Assembly: GCF_021462225.1 (NCBI RefSeq) | Contig: NC_061812.1 | Span: 37,931,175-37,995,174 of the forward strand | Source of the DNA: Girardinichthys multiradiatus | Taxonomy: Eukaryota > Chordata > Actinopteri > Cyprinodontiformes > Goodeidae | DNA: 64,000 bases | Direction of reading: 5' to 3' | Part shown: one piece after another, positions 58,860 through 64,000 of the stretch | Layout: every line of letters begins with the position of its first letter | Numbering within the stretch: the stretch's first letter is position 1 | Program-made: the position numbers and the translations under genes | The notes under the pieces: model-generated | Seen by the model: the letters and a program-made list of their open reading frames with translations, nothing else | Told to the model about the DNA's origin: nothing | Database searches by the model: none

Positions 58860-60300
58860 CTGTTGTGTATATTCTTACAGCTGAGAGTTGGTTTAAACTA
58901 AGTCCAACCAGGTATGGTTCAGATGATCTTTTTTCATTTCCTCATACGTAAAACCCTGCAATTGAAAGAGGATGAATTTTCTTTTTTCCATGATTTTACA
59001 CGCAAATTCCTTGTTTGCTCTGAGGTTTGTTTTGTCCGGCATACAGTGACAAAACAGACCTCTTCACTCTCAGCAAACAGAGAGTGAAGAGGTCCCTGAT
59101 GACCTGAGGCGTCTAGATGGGTTATACCTAAATAATAACTCTGAAATGTATTTGTTTACTATATTACATTCATAGAAAATATCTTAGAAGCTATAAATAA
59201 ACCTTTTAAACAGAGACAAATGTTGCATTCTGCTCTTAATGACTTCCACATTTTGAAAAATGTGGCAAATTTGTGTTATAAATAGCAGTTCCTCTTATTA
59301 CCACTTGAGGCTGTCTGAGAAATGCGAGCCAGTCCCTTTGGATCTCACATAAACACAAAAAATGAACTTAATTGTTGAACAGAACCTTTTATTGAAAAAC
59401 AAATTTGTTCTCCTTAATGAATGTATTGCTAGAAGGCAACTATAATGAAAGGATTTAGAACTTCTTTTTTGTGTTATGTTTAAACCTAAAATTACCTGGG
59501 GCTGTGGGCCGGACTACTTTAAATAGCAGCTGACTTACTCATGCAAATGTGCTTCAGTTTTCTAAATTTGTCATTCACATATAAATTAAAGGCTTGAGGT
59601 AAATCTGGCAATCCAGTAACCTATGTTTACAGAGCACCAGTCTTTTATAAGGAGTCTAGAACTGTAGCAATTCCAGTACATATCCAATTATTATTATTAT
59701 TATTATTAATATTGTCAACTTAATAGTTTACAACAAAACAAGGAAAGACATGTTGCTTCTCTGGGTTCCATGAAAGATGAATGTAAAAAAATCATTAAAA
59801 AGTAAAAACTCAAACCAGATAAGAATATAAAATAGCAGTCTTCTGGTAGTTCTGCTTTTGATTTTCCTGTACTGTTTGCAGTTCAAAACATTGATGAAGG
59901 GGGGGGAGGACTCTCTAAAAATGCTTCTCTTTTCCTGTAGCAGATTCTAAACGGAGATTAAAAAACTCCACTAAACACTTCGCCTCCCCTCACTATCCTT
60001 CGCATGGCACTCCTGTCTGTGTGATCCTTCTTTTAGTTTTAATTAGTCAGTCTACAGCTTGTATAAAAGTGTAAATTTGATGCCTCTTCAAAATGACTTG
60101 ACACAGCCATTAAACCGCTGGCAACAAATGTGTGAACAACTTGTGCCCAATTTGACATTTTCCATCCCCGGTGTCATGCGACTCGTTAGTGTTACAAGTT
60201 CTTAGGCGTGAATGCGGAGCGGGTGTGTTAAATCTGGTGTTACCGCACTCACACTCTTTTATACTGGTCACTGGAAGCTCAACATGGCACTTCATCACAA
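58860..60300. other. Intron 5, non-coding, nothing recognised
   Basis: AT-rich, with an (ATT)n run at about 59689-59709 and a G run at 59899-59907. No gene is seen. Confidence 0.4.
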
Positions 60301-60304
60301 AGGG

Positions 60305-61505
60305 GTCTCTGAGGATCTAAAAAAAAAAGAGTTTTTGCTCCACATAAAAACGGACCAGACTATTAGAAGACTGCCAACACCCTAAAACTGGGCTGGAGCC
60401 CGGTGGCCAGATACAGCAGTTTAACAGGACAGGTTCCACTCAGAACAGGCCTCACCATGGTCGACCAAAGAGGTTGAGTGCACGTGCTCCGCTTCATATC
60501 CAGAGGTTGTTATTTGAAAATAGACATATGAGTGCTGCCAGTATTGCTGTAAAGGTTGAAGGGGTGGAGGGGGCATCTTCTTGTCAGTGTTCAGACCTCA
60601 CACAGCACATGGCATCAAATTGGTCCCAGAAGGAAGTCTCGTCCAAAGATGATGCACATAAAACCGGTAAACAGTTTGTTGAGGATAAGCAGGCTAAGGA
60701 TATGTATTACTGGAACCATGTTCCAAGGTAAACTTAATTTGGTTCAGATGGTGTCAGGTGTGTGTGGGGGCAACCAGGTGAGGAGTGCAATTACAATTGT
60801 GTCTTGCCTACAGTCAAGCGTAGCAGGAGTGTCATGGTTTGGAGCTGCGTGGGTGCTGCCAGCTGTGGGGAGCTACAGTTCATTGAGGGAACCATGAATG
60901 CCAACATATACTGTGACATACTGAAGCAGAGCATAAACCTCTACCTTTGGTAACTGGACCACAGGGCAGTATTCCAATGATTACAACCCTAAACACACCT
61001 GCAAGGCGACCACTGCCTTGCTAATGAGACTGAGGGTAAAGCTGCTGGACTGGCCAAGCATGTGTCCAAACCTAAATCTGATTCAACATTTGTGGGGCAT
61101 CCTCAAATGGAAGCTAGAGGAGCTCAAGGTCTTTAACACCCACCGGCTCTGTGATGTCGGAGGTGTGGAAGAGGATTCCAGTGGCAACCTGTGAACCTCT
61201 AGTAAACTCCATGCCCAAGAGAGTTAAGGGACTGCTGGAAAAATAATGGTGCCCATACAAAATATTGATACTTTGGGCACAATTTGAACATTTTCTCTTA
61301 GGGGTGTACTCATTTTTGTTGCCAGCGGTGTAGACATTAATGGTTGCGTGTTGAGCTTTGAGGGGACAGCAAATGTATGCTTTCATACAAGCTGTACACT
61401 GACTGCTTTACATGGTGTTTACAAAGCATCATATCTTCATTGTTGTCGCATGAAAAGATATATTTACAAAAATGTGAGGGGTGTACTCGCTTTTGTGAGA
61501 TACTA
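60305..61505 (+). mobile_element. Fossil Tc1-like element, left end missing
   Basis: Transposase debris is readable almost end to end: a basic DNA-binding part (about 60380-60620), Asp-Tyr-Trp-Asn-like text before 60720, the Val-Lys-Arg-Ser-Arg-Ser-Val-Met-Val-Trp block (about 60813-60843), Phe-Ile-Glu-Gly-Thr-Met-Asn-Ala-Asn (about 60880-60905), and the Pro-x-Met-x-Pro-Asn-Leu-Asn segment (about 61056-61085). The catalytic Asp and Glu of the last two motifs are changed or frame-shifted. The right inverted repeat (gtgaggggtgtactcgcttt) ends at 61505. The matching left repeat is absent. Confidence 0.8.
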
Positions 61506-61509
61506 TAGC

Positions 61510-63700
61510 TTAACCTCAATTCCACACAAGTGATCCCAACAAATGTATGCTATTCAGATTGGAAGTGCATCAAACATGGCAGTCATACTTCAAAAACGTG
61601 AATTCCCTTTATTTTCCTCATTTACATAATATTTATTTTTCAATAGCATAAGATAGAAAACACTGCAAACTACTTTGTGCTTTTAATTAGTTAATACACA
61701 TCAGTATTTTAATAATCATCACAAAAATACATTTACCTCATTACAAGGCCTTTTCTCAAGGTTTAGAACAGCCAGTGTGTGCTTGCTCAAATATATCAAC
61801 ACAAGACAGTTCCTAATAATTCTTCTGGTGGCTTAGCGTTCAAGATGTTCCTACAGATTGTCAAACAGGACTGCCTTCTTCCCACAGTGACTTTGGCGTG
61901 ATCCGTACACAGAAAATCCAACACCACCTGCAACTCTGACATGATTGATGACTTTATCAACGTTCAGCTTATTAAAATCTGATCTCTGTTTATTATCAGC
62001 ACGTCACCGCAGTCAGTCAGTCATCATAGTTTTTTGACATGCAGCAGCTGGAATGTGGGTGTGTCTGCATATTTGTGTGAAAGTATGTTCGCGTCTGTGT
62101 GTGTGTGTGAGATTCTGAAAAGGAATCCAGATGCAGGCCTTGTTGCATTAACAGGTAATAAATGTGGAATTAGAGTCTGGGCTTTGTTCCCACTGCTTAG
62201 TCCACATGTTTTTATGTGTTTTTGTCAGTTTGTGTGTCTGTCTGTATATTTCTTGGGCTTCACGTGGCCCTCAGCGATTCTCTACTTTGAATCAGCCGGT
62301 TGCTGCTTGCTTCACCATCTGAGTCCCATCTGTTTTCTTTTAAAACCTTGACTCTCTTCTGCTTTCCTCACCTTGAGATCCAAGGCTGGACTCAACATTG
62401 AAGATTTTGCTTTATTCTTAACTTGAACTCTTCAGTCACTTATTATTCTTAAAATGCTTGATAACAATGTAAATATTTAAAAGGAGCCTTTTTGACTTTA
62501 TTTAATATGTAATTGAATTTCAGGCGGCACACATGGTTTTATTTAAATACATACATTCGGTAAATTCTAAATCCACCGGTTTTGGCGGTTTCGCCAAGTC
62601 AGACCCAGTATGATTCTCTGGCTCATGCATCAGTGGCTGACTTTGTTACACATCTGGAGACAGATATAAAACCCTAATGTTGTGGGATTGCTGATTGCAA
62701 CAGAGTGTTTTCCCTGAGTTAAATCATGAGTGATGGTTATTTGTGTCTGGAATTTCATAACATGCAACACTGAAATCTGTGAGGAGGTCCCTTATTTGTC
62801 ATCATAATAATAAGCACTGTCATAAAGCTTTGACTGCCTCTTTTGAAACCATATGTTGAGACGAGCCTTTAGCAAGAAGGGTGGAAAAAATGAAAATGCA
62901 GGTTTCCAGAAAGCCCAGCCATTAAATAATTAGCAGTATGAAAGTTGAACAGTATCATTACAAGCTTTAATCTGTCACCATTTATCATATTTACTTTTGA
63001 TGTTCATGTACACATAGGGAGAGTCGTAAAACACAATTGAGTGTTCCAACATTTTTTTTAATTGAAACAATTTTATTTACTTGTGACACTCAAAATTAAA
63101 TAAATTTATTTATCTTGAAGGTGCATATAACTGTATTAACTATAGATGTCCTGAAGATCAAGGTTCAAATCCTAATCCTAACATATACTTAGTAAATGAG
63201 TCGGATTTTAACTAATTGTCACATCAGTGAGAGATTAAAGTAAAAGCCAGGAAGCCTGCACCTACTAAGTGTAGTTACAGTTTTGAAGAAAACACCAATT
63301 TTCCACAAAATATTAATACTTTCTTGCTACAATCTTTATTATGTGGCAATGCTATGTCGACGTTGATCTTAGCAAGTTAATCAATTGTCTTATCTGTTTT
63401 GGTATCAAAACAAGCTGTTTATTTTACTGACAGACATGCTAACTCTTACGGTTGTTGCAAACACGTTTGTAAAGAAAGAGCTTTACCTTATGTACGCTAA
63501 TTGGCACCCTGGTAAAAATGTTTAAATTCATTTGTTATTGTAGTAGCATAGTTTCACACTGACATTTGATGCTCCATTAACACATTTCTAGGGAACCAAT
63601 TAAATAACTGAAATATGCTAAGTTATGAAATATTTTTTTCCCAAGATCAGTGTGGCCTCGGTTATTGGAGCCAATACCAATTCATATAAAATAAAAGTAA
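61510..63700. other. Intron 5, non-coding, nothing recognised
   Basis: A short gtgtgtgtg run lies at 62097-62110. No exon with homology to the third repeat of the carrier is recognisable. The frame at 62034-62351 (105 codons) lacks known motifs. Confidence 0.4.
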
Positions 63701-63719
63701 CAGAAGCATTTTTTTAAAC

Positions 63720-64000
63720 TTTTTTGAAGTTACTCAGAGTGTCTAGGAACTTTTTATTAGTAATCCACGAAGCAAGCAGAAAGGCAGAGAAAGAAACCCA
63801 ACCACAGCAAAGAGTGGCATCTTGGAATAAGTCTCCATAACAGCCATTTGTAACCATCAACATGTCACCAAGTTAATTGGTTGGCATGTCAGGAAAAAGC
63901 ATTTTCTGTCTTCCCATAACAAACATAATCATGTGGAGTCTGATAAACTCTTCTGAGACCTTAACTGGAGCCATCTGCTTTAATTAGATGGGACTAAGAT
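63720..64000 (+). mobile_element. Fossil Tc1-like element running off the right edge
   Basis: The text tggcatgtcaggaaaaagca, tcatgtggagtctgataaac and attagatgggactaagat follows the order of a common Tc1 transposase up to the first catalytic Asp block (Asp-Glu-Thr-Lys region at the last bases). Its continuation is outside the window. Confidence 0.6.

Noticed and set aside
63160..63175. A ggttcaaatcc block resembling the B box of a tRNA or tRNA-derived SINE.
   Set aside because: No A box at the right distance upstream, no cloverleaf and no tail.
1..64000. CRISPR arrays, phage or bacterial operons.
   Set aside because: No regular spacer-repeat structure, no ribosome-binding-site-led gene clusters, and clear vertebrate introns and transposons.

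Overview
This window is vertebrate nuclear DNA, almost certainly from a ray-finned (teleost) fish. It has short exons with GT-AG introns, no dense operon-like coding, and a transposon load typical of fish: Tc1-like elements, hAT elements, L2 and related LINEs, and simple repeats. I see no prokaryotic, phage or CRISPR features and no convincing tRNA or rRNA gene.

The one host gene I recognise is the 5' part of slc25a26, the mitochondrial S-adenosylmethionine carrier, on the + strand. Five coding exons (21178-21210, 22345-22501, 23608-23723, 37592-37696, 40180-40227) join in frame into 153 residues containing the first two carrier signature motifs. The exons for the third repeat are not visible, so intron 5 seems to run from 40228 past the right edge. 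A compact promoter-like segment and a possible 12-codon upstream ORF precede exon 1. A decayed minisatellite whose unit resembles a 5' splice site lies at 19740-20610.

Region by region: 0.9-5.6 kb is a 5'-truncated L2-type LINE with the end of an esterase-like ORF1 and an uninterrupted ORF2 of about 1000 codons. 6.6-10.5 kb is a hAT-like element, defined by its termini and a near-perfect 8-bp target duplication, which has received two Tc1-like insertions. 14.55-16.16 kb is a structurally complete Tc1-like transposon with 200-bp inverted repeats and an uninterrupted 334-residue DD34E transposase. One of the two insertions in the hAT element is an internally deleted relative of it. From 21 kb on, the slc25a26 introns hold layered transposon fossils: an L2 fragment inside a Tc1 fossil (30-31.9 kb), a LINE inside another Tc1 fossil (32.8-36.5 kb), hAT-type miniature elements (37.1, 39.7 and perhaps 58.0 kb), an RTE-like fossil (50.5-51.5 kb) and many degraded Tc1 copies up to the right edge.

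No novel multi-gene system is evident. The most interesting items are the apparently intact Tc1 element with its deletion derivative, the uninterrupted LINE ORF2 in frame with ORF1 across one TGA, the nested hAT/Tc1 composite, and the splice-donor-like minisatellite upstream of slc25a26. All family assignments come from reading the sequence and recalled family features; no database search was run.
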